From positions 7,953,501 to 8,017,500 of the forward strand of contig NZ_CP073721.1 in assembly GCF_025264685.1 (NCBI RefSeq): a stretch of DNA of 64,000 nt, read 5' to 3'. Shown piece by piece: positions 1 through 8,850 of this stretch; within the stretch, counting starts at the first letter, position 1; each line of letters begins with the position of its first letter. The translations under genes and the position numbers were made by a program. The stretch comes from Dactylosporangium roseum (GTDB lineage Bacteria; Actinomycetota; Actinomycetes; Mycobacteriales; Micromonosporaceae). The notes under the pieces are model-generated. The model was not told the origin of the DNA. It was given only the letters and a program-made list of their open reading frames with translations, and searched no databases.

Positions 1-1
1 G

Positions 2-1087
2 CCGACCCTGCTGGAGATCCGTGGGCTGTACGTTGGCAATCCCGCGATGGGCCTGTCCGGCTTCCAACTGGCCGACGTGCCGCCTGACTGTCAGCAATGG
101 GCGATCGAACTCGACGACGTCACATCCGACTGGATGCAGCGGTGGAGCTCCGTCCAACTGATGCTCGCCGACTGCCTCATGTTGACCAGTCCCGGCAGGA
201 CCACGGGCCGAAGCCTGCTCAAGGAGCTGCTGAAGATCGCGCGTAACCCAGACCCCGCCGAGGAGGTCTTCCCACGGCTGTTGAAGGCGGCCGGCATGTC
301 GGGCGACGTCCGCCAGCACCGCAATGCCTGGGATCTCACCCAGCGCTTCTACGAGCACGAGCAGATGGAGTTCCCGCCCGAGCTCGAGGAACTCGCGCCG
401 ACGGTGCAGAAGATAGCGAACACGCCGTGGGCACCGCACCGGGCGCGTCCACTGCAGCACCCGCTCGAGTACGGTTCCGGAACCGACGACGCGATCCACG
501 ACATCGCCCGGCTCCTTGGCATCACCTCCGTGCTGAAGCTTCGGGGCGCCGAGGTCGAGCCGGCGGAATGCATCGAGCGAACGACCCGCCGGCTGTATTT
601 CTCCGGAGTTCTCGCATCGAAGTGGGTTTGTGACGCAGGCGTTCGTAGCGACTTCGAGCGGCTGCTGACGAGGCTGGACTCCGCGGAGGGCGACGGGAGT
701 GACGTTCGCTTCCTCATCATCGACCCCGATGGCGACGCCTACAACCAGCTCTACCAACTGCGCGGCGGACGGTTGAGCAAGGAGTCGGTTCCGCTGCTGC
801 AGGAGCTCGCCGTGCGGCACCGGTCGTTTCGAGTGCGCGTCGTCAATGCGCTGCCGGCATTCCGCATCGTTGTCATCGACGATGACTTCGTCACCTTCTC
901 GCCGTACGCGATCGAGGGCGAGCGCTACGCCACCAGCAAGCTCGGCTGGGAAGCCCCGCATGTCATGCTTGATCCGCTGGCACCCTACCCGCTGGCCGAT
1001 GCCTTCCGACTGTACTTCGAGGAGCGCTGGGCCAGCGCAAACGATCTGGACCTGTCGCGGAACCTTCCAAGGAGATCCACACGATGA
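2..1087 (+). CDS. Unrecognised protein with PLD-like C-terminal region; 5' end lies outside the window
   Basis: The frame is open to the first bases of the window, so the true start is upstream; the first internal ATG is at 47. At least 361 residues are present. I do not recognise the N-terminal two thirds, which is acidic and helical. The last 190 residues (from about LGITSVLKLRGAEVEP) alternate strands and helices and include FLIIDPDGDA and RIVVIDDDFVTFSPY, which resembles the degenerate phospholipase D-like fold found behind some actinobacterial HTH proteins. No clear HxKxxxxD motif is visible, so enzymatic activity is doubtful. The stop overlaps the next gene's ATG (ATGA), indicating translational coupling with the three following enzymes. 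It could be a sensor or effector of that operon (inference). Confidence 0.6.
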   Translation, partial: PTLLEIRGLYVGNPAMGLSGFQLADVPPDCQQWAIELDDVTSDWMQRWSSVQLMLADCLMLTSPGRTTGRSLLKELLKIARNPDPAEEVFPRLLKAAGMSGDVRQHRNAWDLTQRFYEHEQMEFPPELEELAPTVQKIANTPWAPHRARPLQHPLEYGSGTDDAIHDIARLLGITSVLKLRGAEVEPAECIERTTRRLYFSGVLASKWVCDAGVRSDFERLLTRLDSAEGDGSDVRFLIIDPDGDAYNQLYQLRGGRLSKESVPLLQELAVRHRSFRVRVVNALPAFRIVVIDDDFVTFSPYAIEGERYATSKLGWEAPHVMLDPLAPYPLADAFRLYFEERWASANDLDLSRNLPRRSTR

Positions 1088-1641
1088 GCAGCCCTTACGG
1101 CATTGTGCTCGGAAGGTTTCAGCCGCTGCACCTGGGTCATGTCGAATACCTGGAAGCGGCCAAGCGCGAATGCGAGCGGTTGTTCATCGGTGTGACGAAT
1201 CCGGACGCGTCCCGGGCGACCATTTCCGAGGCGGACGCCAAGCGGTCCCTGGCCGAGAACAACCCGTTCTCCTATATCGACCGGCATTTGATGATCGAGC
1301 GGGCGCTGCTCGCCCTCGGATGGCCCGCTGAGTCCTTCTGCGTCATGGCGGCGCCGATCACGGATCCGGCGCGGCTGGCGGCATACCTGCCATCGCCAGA
1401 TCGCTCCGAATGCTTCGTGACAATCTACGACGAATGGGGCGAGCAGAAGGCGCGTGAGATTGCGGCCCTGGGGTATCGCGTGACCACGCTGTGGAGACGC
1501 ACGCACGACGAGCGGTTCACCTCGGGCACCTTCATCCGGACCGCCATCCGGCAAAACAAACCTTGGGAGCACCTGGTGCCCGCAGGCGTGGCGAGCTACA
1601 TCATCGACAACGGGCTGATCGAGGCGCACAAGGCAAAATGA
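1084..1641 (+). CDS. NMN-adenylyltransferase-like nucleotidyltransferase
   Basis: This 185-residue protein belongs to the HxGH nucleotidyltransferase superfamily. GRFQPLHLGH at residues 10-19 holds the HxGH nucleotide-binding motif, and SGTFIR at 147-152 matches the C-terminal (I)SxTxxR motif of archaeal NadM-like NMN adenylyltransferases. Family members transfer AMP or CMP to a phosphorylated substrate and release pyrophosphate. The length fits a stand-alone enzyme. The start overlaps the previous stop (ATGA) and its own stop overlaps the next start. Because it sits between a PLD-like protein and a PEP-synthase-like enzyme rather than in an NAD pathway, its real substrate is unknown. NMN, a sugar phosphate or another phosphate ester are all possible. 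Confidence 0.82.
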   Translation: MSSPYGIVLGRFQPLHLGHVEYLEAAKRECERLFIGVTNPDASRATISEADAKRSLAENNPFSYIDRHLMIERALLALGWPAESFCVMAAPITDPARLAAYLPSPDRSECFVTIYDEWGEQKAREIAALGYRVTTLWRRTHDERFTSGTFIRTAIRQNKPWEHLVPAGVASYIIDNGLIEAHKAK

Positions 1642-3491
1642 TGATCGATCTTGGTACAGAGATTGCCGATCCGGACCGATACGGCTGGAAGGCACACTAT
1701 CTGAGCCTGCTCGCGAAGGAGGGCTACACCGTCCCCGAGGCATGGGCGCTCGCGCCCGACCAGGCCGTCGACATGGACGAGCTAGATCTTGACCTGCCGT
1801 ATGCGGTCCGCAGCTCCGGTCTTGCCGAGGACGCCCAGTCGGGCTCCTACGCCGGCCACTTCAGCACTCATCTCGACGTCCGCGGCGCCGGCAACGTTCG
1901 GTCCGCCATCGACGCGGTCCGCGCCAGTGCGGCGGGCGAGATGCGGATGGGGGTGGTCGTCCAGCGGATGGTCGAGTCCCCGGTACTCTCCGGTGTTGGC
2001 TTCTCCTGCCATCCACTGACGCTCGACCGTCACACCGCGACCGTGTCGTACGTCCGCGGCCTCGGCGGCGGCCTTGTCAGCGGCACGCAGGCGGGACACG
2101 ACGTCGAGGTGCGCATGCCCGACGGTGTCGTTGTGGCCGGCGAGTGGCCTGTGGCCACGGAAGCGCTGGGGCGGATCACGGACGCGCTCGTCCACCTCGA
2201 CGACCTCCTCGGTCAGCCGGTCGACATTGAGTGGTGTCTCACCCGATCGGGCGAACTCGTTCTGCTCCAACTGCGCCCCGTGGTGCTCCCCGAGCCGATG
2301 GTCCAGGACCTCGATTCGCCAGAGGCGTTCGCGGGCCTGCCGAGCATGATTGCCGCGCACAGCAAGCTGGCCCTGCGAGCAGACGCCATCCGCCTGGGCG
2401 TGCCGATGTCGACGGCGCGGGCAGTGCTGGCCACGTGCCACCGAGACTTGCCGACCCTGCCCCCGTTGGCTGCCGGCGACCGGTCCGCCGGACGAAGCGT
2501 CGTGCTGTTACACCCCACACACCTCGAAGGAAAGGTCGTCCGCGAGTTCGCCCAGGACTGCTCGACCGACGTCGAATTCTTCGTCCGAGGGTGTCAGCGT
2601 TACGCCATTCGCCAGTACCCACACCAGGCCGGGTCCGCTCGGTCGGTCGCGCATACGCTGCACCGGGGTCTCGAGCGCGGAGCCATCGCCTGCGTAATCG
2701 AGCAGGAAATCCTTCACGCCTACGCGACGGGCATCATCCGCGGGATGGCGGGCACATATCTGGTCGAGGTTGCCCTTGGCCACTTCGTGCCCAAAGGCAA
2801 CGTGGCGACCTCGACCTTCGTGCTGTCCCACGACCTGCGGATCACGCACCACTCATATGCGCGGCAGAGCAAGGCCTACCACTTCATCAACGGACACGTC
2901 GTCGTCGAGAGCCCGCCCTACGAGCCACTGGAGATGGCCGACGCGGACCTGCGGCGACTCGTCCAGGTATTACGGCCGGTTCTCGCCGCACGACCGGGCG
3001 CGGCGCTGGAATTCGGGCTCCTCGGCCAGCCCGGGAGCCTGCAGCCGTACATGATCGATGTCGCCGACGGAGACCGGGACGCCGACCCGATGTCCACCGC
3101 CGATGTCGCCCGGGGCGTCGTCTCCAGCGGATTGGCCGCCGGGCCGGTCATCGATCTTCGCGAGTCGAGGACGCGTGACGACCTCAACACACACCTGTAC
3201 GACGCGGCCATCGAGGGAGCCGCGTCGACGCTGAACCCGTCGATCTACATCGCCCGGCAAGCGTCCGTGGACCTGCTGCCCATCGTCCGTGCCTGCCATC
3301 CGGCGAGCGGTTTCATCTTCGAGCAGGCCTCGGTGCTGGCCCATCTGCCGGTGATCCTCCGCGAGCGGGGGGTGGCCGCGATTACCATGTCCGAGTCGTC
3401 GATCGATGCGCTCGTACGGCGCGGCGGCCCGCTGGCCATCGACACCGGCGAGCGGCAGATGGTGATGCCCCTGGAAGAGTCCAGCGCATGA
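1638..3491 (+). CDS. PEP-synthase-like phosphotransferase (ATP-grasp plus phosphohistidine swivel domain)
   Basis: The chosen ATG at 1638 overlaps the upstream stop (ATGA); an ATG at 1641 is equally placed. The frame is open further upstream but that part is antisense-like. The 617-residue product starts with a PEP/pyruvate-binding ATP-grasp half: AVRSSGLAED at about 56-65, then GVGFSCHP, and VDIEW followed by LLQLRPV. The middle (about 270-510) is a second ATP-grasp-like stretch ending in ALEFGLLG and MIDVADGD. The C-terminus resembles the mobile phosphohistidine domain, with FEQASVLAHLPVILRERG where His569 matches the catalytic histidine. This order resembles PEP synthase and rifampin phosphotransferase. 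ATP-dependent phosphorylation through phospho-His is likely; the acceptor is unknown. It lacks the PEP-synthase TIM barrel, so a housekeeping PEP synthase is unlikely. Confidence 0.72.
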   Translation: MMIDLGTEIADPDRYGWKAHYLSLLAKEGYTVPEAWALAPDQAVDMDELDLDLPYAVRSSGLAEDAQSGSYAGHFSTHLDVRGAGNVRSAIDAVRASAAGEMRMGVVVQRMVESPVLSGVGFSCHPLTLDRHTATVSYVRGLGGGLVSGTQAGHDVEVRMPDGVVVAGEWPVATEALGRITDALVHLDDLLGQPVDIEWCLTRSGELVLLQLRPVVLPEPMVQDLDSPEAFAGLPSMIAAHSKLALRADAIRLGVPMSTARAVLATCHRDLPTLPPLAAGDRSAGRSVVLLHPTHLEGKVVREFAQDCSTDVEFFVRGCQRYAIRQYPHQAGSARSVAHTLHRGLERGAIACVIEQEILHAYATGIIRGMAGTYLVEVALGHFVPKGNVATSTFVLSHDLRITHHSYARQSKAYHFINGHVVVESPPYEPLEMADADLRRLVQVLRPVLAARPGAALEFGLLGQPGSLQPYMIDVADGDRDADPMSTADVARGVVSSGLAAGPVIDLRESRTRDDLNTHLYDAAIEGAASTLNPSIYIARQASVDLLPIVRACHPASGFIFEQASVLAHLPVILRERGVAAITMSESSIDALVRRGGPLAIDTGERQMVMPLEESSA

Positions 3492-4459
3492 GACTCGTGA
3501 CGTCGTACATCAACCCCGATCTGGACGGAGTGGCCTCCGGCATCATCTACGCCACCTACCTGGCCGACCGGCGCGCGGTGGCGGCCTTCGCGGGCAGCCT
3601 GAACGCGGAGACGACCGGCGTGCTCGCGCACTTGAGCATCGCCGACGATCTCGAACTCGACCGGCCCGGGGCGGCGGACAACGACGGCGTCGTGCTCATC
3701 GACTGCCATCATCCCGCGCAGATACCGCACATCCCGGACCGAAGTGGCGTGGTCCTGATCATCGATCATCACCCCGACGGCGACGCGGCCGCGTTCCCGA
3801 ATGCGCTCGTACAGAACGAGGCGGTTGGTGCGGCGGCGACGCTGGTCGCGGAGCGCGTGGCGGCCGCGGGGTCGGACGGCAGCCTGTCCCGGCTGGCGAG
3901 CGCGCATGCCGCCCTGCTCGCATGCGCGATCGCCTCCAACACACTCGATTTCTCGGCCCCGTCGACGACGGACCGCGACCGGCGGATGTTCGCCGCCCTC
4001 GCGGCGTTGGCCGACCCCGATGCAGCGCTCGACGCCCTGCTCAGCCGCATGCGTGAGTGGCGCCAGTCGTTCCTGTCCGCGCCGACCACGGAGGCGGTCC
4101 ACCAGGACGTAAAGATCGTTGAGGGTCGGTTCGGCCCGATCGCCGTGGCCCAGTTGGAGGGAGACGGGGCGAGCCGCCTGCTGGCCCGCCCGGACCTGCG
4201 GCAGGCGGTGGAAGGCCTGGCCGACCGGCCGGCGGTGCAGTACGTCCTGCTGAGCTTGGTGGACACCGCGGCCGGCACGACGACGCTGATCACGCCGGAC
4301 CCGCTGGTGCGGCAGGCGCTCATGGCGCTCTCGCCTGAGTCGGTCGATGACATTACGCTACGTCTACCCTTCATCGCCCTGCGCAAGACCCATGTGATCC
4401 CGGCCCTCACCGCTGGATACAGGCCGACGTCCTCCTACCCCGGCCGAATCTCGGGATGA
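3488..4459 (+). CDS. DHH-family phosphoesterase
   Basis: This 323-residue protein carries the DHH signature: NPDLDG at residues 9-14, DCHHP at 72-76 and DHHPD at 93-97, which coordinate two metal ions in family members. The C-terminal 130 residues are compatible with a DHHA1/DHHA2-type substrate domain. Relatives include manganese pyrophosphatases, oligoribonucleases and cyclic-di-AMP phosphodiesterases, so pyrophosphate or a phosphodiester is the likely substrate. It is the last of four genes joined by ATGA overlaps. A pyrophosphatase here could pull the upstream nucleotidyltransferase reaction forward, or the enzyme could remove a nucleotide signal; both are inference. The next gene converges on it 15 bp away. 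Confidence 0.85.
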   Translation: MRLVTSYINPDLDGVASGIIYATYLADRRAVAAFAGSLNAETTGVLAHLSIADDLELDRPGAADNDGVVLIDCHHPAQIPHIPDRSGVVLIIDHHPDGDAAAFPNALVQNEAVGAAATLVAERVAAAGSDGSLSRLASAHAALLACAIASNTLDFSAPSTTDRDRRMFAALAALADPDAALDALLSRMREWRQSFLSAPTTEAVHQDVKIVEGRFGPIAVAQLEGDGASRLLARPDLRQAVEGLADRPAVQYVLLSLVDTAAGTTTLITPDPLVRQALMALSPESVDDITLRLPFIALRKTHVIPALTAGYRPTSSYPGRISG

Positions 4460-4474
4460 TCCACCAGACAGGCC

Positions 4475-5446
4475 CTAGCTGACCCGGCGCTGGACGCGCC
4501 ACAGGCCGACCGCCGCGAGCAGCGCGCTGAACCCGAGATACAACCCCAGCTCGATCCATTGGAAGGGCCAGAACCGCTGGTTGGGCTGGTAGGCCAGGTC
4601 GACGTGGAGGTCGAGTTTCCCGAGACATGCCGCAGTGTCACCGAAGGTACCGGTAGCGCCGGTCTTCGGGGCGTTGTCGAGACATTCGTTGAAGGCGGCG
4701 TCGGAGAGTTGGCGGCCGTCAGACGTCAGGAACTTGCTGGTGTCGGTGACCCAGGCGTCCGGTATTTGGAGCCCTCCGACGACCGGCCCGCCGGTGATGC
4801 TGCCCAGCGACCTGGCTTGGTTGATGGTGTCGGCACTCATCGCTACGGTGACCCGCTCGGCGGGCATGTAGTGCGGTCGAAGCAGGTTCGGTATGGCGAA
4901 CTGCACCACGACCACCGCCAGGAACACCAACGCCATCGCCGGCAGGGTGCGCCGTATCAGCAGCCCGGTTATGGCCCCGAAGGTGAAGCCGAAGGCGGCA
5001 TACCCGATGGGCACGACACCGCGTGCGCCGAACAGGATCGCGCTGAACCGGTCGTCGGCCACCTGGTCGACCGGGCCCGCCGCCCACGTCAACAGTGCGC
5101 TGAGCGTACCGGCAACGGCCATGCTGGCAAGGCCGAGCACCGTCAGCTTGACCGCGAGCCAGTGGCGGCGGGACACACTCTGGTTCCACACCAGTCGATG
5201 GGTGCCGGTCTCCAGCTCCCGGGCGATGAGCGGCGCACCCCAGAACGCACCGACGAGCGCGGGTACCAGCCCGAAACCGGTGGCAAGGAACAGCATCGTC
5301 TGCCCGTACTGACTCTGGAGCTGGGATGGGTCGCGCACGGCACGGATGTCCCCACCGAGCTGAATCAGGTACGTGGCGGCCAGGACCAACAGGATCGCGC
5401 CGACGAGCGCCTGGACCCGGAACTGCCGCAAGCTCATCCGGATCAT
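4475..5446 (-). CDS. ABC transporter permease
   Basis: The protein has 323 residues with about six hydrophobic spans: one near the N-terminus (ALVGAILLVLAATYLIQ), a group between about residues 60 and 200, and one at the C-terminus (LGLYLGFSALLAAVGLW). A long extracytoplasmic loop lies between the last two. This layout is typical of ABC-2-like exporter permeases of actinomycetes. The start ATG overlaps the stop of the ATPase gene upstream on the same strand (ATGA), so the two are coupled and form one exporter. The substrate is unknown. The divergent two-component genes at 6.4-8.7 kb may control it, as is common for such pairs (inference). Confidence 0.85.
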   Translation of the reverse strand: MIRMSLRQFRVQALVGAILLVLAATYLIQLGGDIRAVRDPSQLQSQYGQTMLFLATGFGLVPALVGAFWGAPLIARELETGTHRLVWNQSVSRRHWLAVKLTVLGLASMAVAGTLSALLTWAAGPVDQVADDRFSAILFGARGVVPIGYAAFGFTFGAITGLLIRRTLPAMALVFLAVVVVQFAIPNLLRPHYMPAERVTVAMSADTINQARSLGSITGGPVVGGLQIPDAWVTDTSKFLTSDGRQLSDAAFNECLDNAPKTGATGTFGDTAACLGKLDLHVDLAYQPNQRFWPFQWIELGLYLGFSALLAAVGLWRVQRRVS

Positions 5447-6309
5447 CGCGCCACCGCCGCACTCCCGCGGGACACGGCACCCGTTACGGCGGCCCGCGAC
5501 ATGTAGGCGAGGACCAACTCCTCCAGTGCGACCGGCTCAGCGCCCGGTACCGCTGCGTGGCCCCGGGCCAGGGCGCGACCGTGCTCCGCCCAGATGACCT
5601 CGACCCCAGCGATCCTGGCCGGATCGCCGGCGATCCTGTGGTGCGAGGCGAGCAGTTCCCGTACCGGACCGGCGACCTGGATGCGCGAGTCGCAGAGTAC
5701 GACGAGGTAGTCACAGACCTGCTCTACATCGCTCAACAGGTGTGAGGAGAGCACGGCACTGGCCCCCAACTCACCGACGAACTCCACGAGACTGTGCATG
5801 AAGCCCCTGCGCGCCAAGGGGTCGAGCGCGGCGGCGGGCTCGTCGAAGATGAGCAGCTCGGGTCGCTTCGCGGCGGCGATGGTCATCGCGAGCTGCGCGC
5901 GTTGGCCGCCGGACAGCCGGCCCGCCTTCTGCGCGGGGTCCAGGCCGACCTCCGCGATCCGCCGGTTAGCCAGCGCCGGGTCCCAGGAGGAGTTCAGCCA
6001 CGCACCCATCTTCAGGTGGTCGGCGACGCTGAACGAGGCGTACACCGGGGTGTCCTGGGCAACAAAGCCGACCCGGGCCAGGTGGTCCGCGTTGGCTGCC
6101 GGTCTGGACCCGAGGACGGACAACGTGCCCGAGGTGGGCCTGATCAGGCCGCAGGCCAGTTGCAGCAGTGTGGACTTGCCGGCGCCGTTCGGGCCGACCA
6201 GCCCGACGACATGCCCGCGCGGGATCATGAGATCGCAGTTGGTCAGTGCCGCGCGGCGGCCGTACCGTTTGGTGAGCCGCTCGGCGTGCAGGACGTGGGG
6301 TGTTTCCAT
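5443..6309 (-). CDS. ABC transporter ATP-binding protein
   Basis: I place the start at the ATG at 6309 (METPHVLHAERLTKRYG), where homology to ABC ATPases begins; the open frame extends further upstream over the divergent genes but looks non-coding. The 288-residue protein has Walker A GPNGAGKST, the signature LSGGQRAQLAM and Walker B LLIFDEPAAALDP. It hydrolyses ATP to drive the permease encoded immediately downstream, with which it shares a four-base overlap. The C-terminal 70 residues follow the nucleotide-binding core and include a second small domain usual for multidrug or antibiotic exporters. The gene is divergent from a membrane protein, sensor kinase and response regulator. Confidence 0.9.
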   Translation of the reverse strand: METPHVLHAERLTKRYGRRAALTNCDLMIPRGHVVGLVGPNGAGKSTLLQLACGLIRPTSGTLSVLGSRPAANADHLARVGFVAQDTPVYASFSVADHLKMGAWLNSSWDPALANRRIAEVGLDPAQKAGRLSGGQRAQLAMTIAAAKRPELLIFDEPAAALDPLARRGFMHSLVEFVGELGASAVLSSHLLSDVEQVCDYLVVLCDSRIQVAGPVRELLASHHRIAGDPARIAGVEVIWAEHGRALARGHAAVPGAEPVALEELVLAYMSRAAVTGAVSRGSAAVAR

Positions 6310-6426
6310 GGGATTATCCTGCGAACGGCGGGCCGGGCCGGCATCGGTCCGAAGCAGGGGCCGGTCCGCGGACGACCCTACTTTTGGCCGGTTCGCGCGG
6401 GCCGGTGATCTTCTAGCGTCCTCGGC

Positions 6427-6915
6427 ATGGACACGACACACCGAACCGTGACGAACGTCGTGCTGGGGCTGGTCTTCGTCGTGGGGCTCGGGCTCACGGC
6501 GTATCTGATCGCGGGTAGCTGGGGCAGCCTCTATTGGCTGTTCGACTGCGTGGCCGGGGTGGTGGCGGGGGTGCTCGCGCTGCTGCGTGGGCCGCGGCGG
6601 ACCTGGCCGGCGGCGAGCGGGCTCGCGGTCGCCGCGGTGGCCGCCGTCGTGGCCCGGGTCGCCGACCTGCCGCAGGAACCGGGACCGGTCACCGCTCTGG
6701 CGCTGGCCGTACTCGTCGGCGCGGGAGTCCGGACGCTGCCGGGACCGCAGGCCGCGGCCATCGCGGCGGGCGGATTCACGGTGGTGGTCGGTACCTGGTT
6801 GACCGCGCTTCCGGACGCGATGGGCTTCACCGCGGTGACCGTCCTGAACACGGTCACCTGGCTGGTCGCCGTGGCACTTGGAATCACCCTGCGCGCGGTC
6901 GGGCGGGCCTCGTAA
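6427..6915 (+). CDS. Membrane protein; free-standing paralogue of the adjacent kinase's sensor domain
   Basis: This 162-residue protein consists almost only of hydrophobic spans (about five). Side by side with the N-terminus of the next gene's histidine kinase the order of motifs is the same: a first span, then a Trp/Tyr-Trp loop (SWGSLYWL versus TWGARYWL), a span ending in VLALLR or VLALVR, and LPQEPGPVTALALAVLVGAGVR versus LPTEPGPAMALALAVLVGSAVR. It therefore looks like a tandem duplication of the sensor module without kinase domains. It precedes the kinase by one base after the stop and must be co-transcribed. It may form mixed complexes with the kinase sensor (inference). Confidence 0.8.
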   Translation: MDTTHRTVTNVVLGLVFVVGLGLTAYLIAGSWGSLYWLFDCVAGVVAGVLALLRGPRRTWPAASGLAVAAVAAVVARVADLPQEPGPVTALALAVLVGAGVRTLPGPQAAAIAAGGFTVVVGTWLTALPDAMGFTAVTVLNTVTWLVAVALGITLRAVGRAS

Positions 6916-6916
6916 C

Positions 6917-8068
6917 GTGACCAGGGTGAACATCTGGGACCGGCTGCTCAGGGTCGCGGCCACGGTGGGACTCGCCGTGGCCTTCCTCGCCGCGATCGGC
7001 ATTCAGGCCGTGGCGTTCGCGCAGACGTGGGGCGCCCGATACTGGCTCGTGGGCGGTGCGGCCGCCGTCGTGGTCTGTGTGCTGGCACTGGTACGGCGGC
7101 GGCAGCGGGTGTTGGCGGCAGTCGCCGGTCTCGTGATCGCTGGACTGGCCATCGCGGCGGCCCGGGTGTTCCACCTCCCGACCGAGCCGGGACCGGCCAT
7201 GGCGCTAGCGCTCGCCGTACTCGTCGGGTCGGCGGTGCGCGCGCTACCGCCCGTACCGGCTGGTGTGCTTGCCGCCGGATGGCTTGCGGTGCTGTGCGGC
7301 GCCTTTCTCGCCGCCCGGCCGCACTCCTCGGGCGCCTCGGGGGTCTGGGTGATAAACGTCGCGGCCTGGCTCGGCGCGGTCGGGGTCGGATTGGCGCTGC
7401 GCCTGCTGGACGACCGGGCGGCGGCCACCGCCGAGAAGGTACGCCGGGAGGAGCGGCTGGAGCTGGCCCGGGAACTGCACGACGCGGTGGCCCACCACAT
7501 CACCGGCATGTTGATCCAGGCACAGGCCGCTCAGCTCGTCGCGCGCAAGAACCCGGAGCAGGTGGCCGAGTCGTTGACCGGAATCGAGGGCGCCTGCGCC
7601 GAGGCGCTGCGCGCGATGCGCCGCGTGGTCGGGCTGCTACGCGACACCGAGGACGTACCGCCCGCCTCGACCGGGCCGGAACAGCTCGACGTACTCGTCG
7701 AACGTTTCAACCGGCAAGGCCCGCCGGTGCGCCTACAGGTACCCGACGATAACGTGGCGTGGCCGCCGGAGGTGACCAGCACCGTCTACCGGATCGTCCG
7801 GGAGGCGCTCACGAACGTGGCCCGTCACGCGCCGCACGCCCACGGCGTCACCGTCACCGTCGACCAGAATCCTTCCGCCGTCACGGTCGAGGTGGCCGAC
7901 GACGCGCCACCGGGTCCCGCCCGCGCCTCCTACCGCGGCGGGTACGGCCTGATCGGCATGCGTGAACGCGTCGAGACTCTCGGCGGCACGCTCCACGCCG
8001 GTCGCCGTCCCCGCGCCGGCTGGTCGGTCCTGGCCACCCTGCCGATTCAGGATGGACGGTCGCGATGA
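6917..8068 (+). CDS. NarL-type sensor histidine kinase
   Basis: I chose the GTG at 6917, one base after the upstream stop; a GTG at 6926 is the alternative. The 383-residue protein has an N-terminal membrane domain of about five spans (residues 5-165), a HisKA_3 dimerisation domain with ELHDAVAHHITG (phospho-acceptor near His188), and a C-terminal HATPase domain with EALTNVARHA (N box) and YGLIGMRERVE (G box). It phosphorylates the response regulator encoded next, whose ATG overlaps this gene's stop. The signal is unknown. The divergent ABC exporter suggests an envelope-active or toxic compound (inference). Confidence 0.9.
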   Translation: MTRVNIWDRLLRVAATVGLAVAFLAAIGIQAVAFAQTWGARYWLVGGAAAVVVCVLALVRRRQRVLAAVAGLVIAGLAIAAARVFHLPTEPGPAMALALAVLVGSAVRALPPVPAGVLAAGWLAVLCGAFLAARPHSSGASGVWVINVAAWLGAVGVGLALRLLDDRAAATAEKVRREERLELARELHDAVAHHITGMLIQAQAAQLVARKNPEQVAESLTGIEGACAEALRAMRRVVGLLRDTEDVPPASTGPEQLDVLVERFNRQGPPVRLQVPDDNVAWPPEVTSTVYRIVREALTNVARHAPHAHGVTVTVDQNPSAVTVEVADDAPPGPARASYRGGYGLIGMRERVETLGGTLHAGRRPRAGWSVLATLPIQDGRSR

Positions 8069-8718
8069 CCATCCGCGTGCTGCTCGCCGACGACCAGGCG
8101 ATGATCCGTAGTGGCCTGCGGCTCATCCTCGAAGACCAGCCGGACATCAGTGTCGTCGCCGAGGCGTCCGACGGTGTCGATGCGATCGCCCAGGCCCGCC
8201 AACTGCGCCCCGACGTCTGCCTGGTGGACATCCGCATGCCCCGGCTGGACGGCATCGAGGTGACCCGGGCACTCGCCGGGCCTGGCGTATCCCATCCGAT
8301 GCGGGTCATCGTGGTCACCACGTTCGACCTCGATGAGTACGTATACGGAGCGCTGCGCGGCGGTGCGGCCGGTTTCATCCTCAAGGACGCCGGCCCCGCC
8401 CTGCTCGTCGAGGCGGTGCGCGCCGCCCACAACGGCGACGCGCTCGTCTCCCCGTCTGTCACGGTACGACTTCTGCGCCACCTGGCCACGCCGGCAGCAG
8501 AGCCCGACAAGTCGCTACCGTCGTTGTCGGAACGCGAAATCGAGGTGGTACGGGAGATCGCACGCGGCCGGACCAACCTAGAGATCGGCGCCGAGCTGTT
8601 CATCGCCCTGAGCACGGTCAAAAGCCACGTCTCGACCATCCAGACCAAGCTCCGCCTACGCAACCGCACCGAGATCGCCGTCTGGGCCTGGGAGAACCGG
8701 ATCATCGAAACCGCCTGA
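8065..8718 (+). CDS. LuxR/NarL-family response regulator
   Basis: The 217-residue product has a receiver domain with the acidic pair at residues 9-10, the phospho-acceptor Asp55 in CLVDIRMP, and the conserved Thr/Lys region (VTTF, LKDAGP). The C-terminal LuxR helix-turn-helix starts near residue 150 with LSEREIEVVREIARGRTNLEIGA and continues with STVKSHVSTIQTKL. It is the partner of the overlapping kinase gene (ATGA). Likely targets are its own operon and the divergent ABC exporter, but no operator was identified in the 6310-6426 gap. Confidence 0.93.
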   Translation: MTIRVLLADDQAMIRSGLRLILEDQPDISVVAEASDGVDAIAQARQLRPDVCLVDIRMPRLDGIEVTRALAGPGVSHPMRVIVVTTFDLDEYVYGALRGGAAGFILKDAGPALLVEAVRAAHNGDALVSPSVTVRLLRHLATPAAEPDKSLPSLSEREIEVVREIARGRTNLEIGAELFIALSTVKSHVSTIQTKLRLRNRTEIAVWAWENRIIETA

Positions 8719-8850
8719 ACCGCCAGCGCCGGTCGGCCCGAAGGTGGAAGCCGACCTGACCGCCATGACGATAATGCGATCAAGGCAGTGCCGTCTGTGT
8801 ATCGAATCGGTGACCTACCGTACATCTTGGAGAGCGGCGGTGATCGTGCG

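Noticed and set aside
1491..1637. N-terminal extension of the PEP-synthase-like protein
   Set aside because: The extension overlaps the nucleotidyltransferase in another phase and is His/Arg-rich; the ATGA-coupled start at 1638 is much better.
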